Positions 6,812 through 7,075 of a DNA stretch of 7,075 bases are shown here, piece by piece. Every line of letters starts with the position of its first letter. Within the stretch, counting starts at the first letter, position 1. The stretch is from contig MHKJ01000041.1 in assembly GCA_001818355.1 (NCBI GenBank), positions 1 through 7,075 on the forward strand, given 5' to 3'. A program made the position numbers and the translations under genes. A model generated the notes under the pieces. The model saw nothing but the letters and a program-made list of their open reading frames with translations, searched no databases and was not told the DNA's origin. This stretch comes from Candidatus Kerfeldbacteria bacterium RIFOXYC2_FULL_38_9 (GTDB taxonomy: Bacteria > Patescibacteriota > Patescibacteriia > UBA9570 > XYC2-FULL-38-9).

Positions 6812-6840
6812 TTGCTCAAAAACGAGAAAAGGCTTATAAT
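6812..6840 (+). promoter_or_regulatory. Promoter for the second GT-C gene, predicted leaderless
   Basis: A consensus TATAAT (6835-6840) lies six bases, all T, before the ATG at 6847. TTGCTC (6812-6817) sits 17 bases upstream and keeps the TTG core of a -35. The expected +1 is the A of the ATG. The geometry mirrors that of the divergent gmhA promoter in the same 92-bp gap. Confidence 0.65.
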
Positions 6841-6846
6841 TTTTTT

Positions 6847-7075
6847 ATGAGCAAAAAAAACATTGTCCTTATTTTAGTAGTTGCCTTGCTTTTACTAATT
6901 GGTTTATCTTTAAGAATCTATCAAATAAATCATGTTTTGTTTTCTGAAAACGAAGTGCATTATTTGGAAGCCTCTGTTGGACTTGTAAAAACGCATCATT
7001 TTCAAAATTGGGATTTTATTGCCCAAAAAGGCCTGAAGCCTTTTTATGGTGATCGTTTTTTTACTACGCAAGTTG
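6847..7075 (+). CDS. 5' end of a second GT-C-type membrane glycosyltransferase (partial)
   Basis: The frame starts at ATG 6847 and stays open to the window edge (76 codons). It begins SKK and continues into one hydrophobic helix (about 5-22), then LRIYQINHVLFSENEVHYLE (22-41). This segment aligns without gaps to residues 146 onward of the first GT-C protein (LR, I, E, G, T and W coincide), so it is probably a paralogous transferase without the long N-terminal extension. At the presumed catalytic Asp-Glu pair it has Asn35-Glu36, although Glu34 is adjacent. The start is supported by the -10 hexamer just upstream. The family call rests on about 35 residues, so it is tentative. Confidence 0.65.
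   Translation, partial: MSKKNIVLILVVALLLLIGLSLRIYQINHVLFSENEVHYLEASVGLVKTHHFQNWDFIAQKGLKPFYGDRFFTTQV

Overview
This is an AT-rich bacterial window holding a surface-glycan and heptose gene cluster. Six complete genes fill almost all of it, and a partial gene is cut by each edge. TGA is used as a stop (upstream fragment, GT4 gene), so this is not a TGA-recoded lineage such as Gracilibacteria or Absconditabacteria. Small genes packed with overlaps, almost no Shine-Dalgarno sequences, AT-driven Lys/Phe/Leu-rich proteins and several polytopic GT-C transferases resemble Patescibacteria (CPR, Parcubacteria-like) or another uncultured lineage. That placement is inference, because there is no rRNA or ribosomal marker here.

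Layout. 2-157 (+) is the 3' end of an unidentified gene, coupled by an ATGA overlap to a large GT-C (PMT/ArnT-like) membrane glycosyltransferase at 154-2007 (+). Running toward it on the minus strand are a GT4 glycosyltransferase (4001-2910) and a GT2 rhamnosyltransferase-like enzyme (2923-1979), which overlap each other and form an operon. Divergent from the GT4 gene, across a 48-bp gap with overlapping promoters, is hldD (4050-5021, +), the ADP-heptose epimerase. Convergent with hldD is a second minus-strand operon, gmhA (6754-6173) followed by a GT9 heptosyltransferase-like gene (6168-5005). Divergent from gmhA, across a 92-bp gap, a second GT-C-type gene begins at 6847 (+) and runs off the end. 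There is no gene-free stretch longer than 92 bp, and no RNA gene, CRISPR array, insertion sequence or attachment site was seen.

How the genes fit together. GmhA makes D-glycero-D-manno-heptose 7-phosphate from sedoheptulose 7-phosphate. HldD performs the last step, ADP-D,D-heptose to ADP-L,D-heptose. The GT9 enzyme is the expected user of that nucleotide sugar. The intermediate functions (HldE kinase/adenylyltransferase and GmhB phosphatase) are not in the window. The GT2 and GT4 enzymes would add other sugars on the cytoplasmic side, and the GT-C proteins would transfer sugars from polyprenyl-phosphate carriers outside the membrane. No lipid A or Kdo gene is visible, so the final product (LPS-like core, S-layer glycan or other surface glycan) cannot be decided here.

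The most notable signals are: (1) promoter-like hexamers placed so that transcription would start at, or within a few bases of, the ATG for gmhA, the second GT-C gene and hldD, implying leaderless mRNAs; (2) a seven-residue insertion with a Gly-to-Asp change in the phosphate-binding loop of GmhA; (3) an Asp-to-Asn change at the presumed catalytic site of the second GT-C protein; and (4) a 124-residue N-terminal membrane extension on the first GT-C protein.
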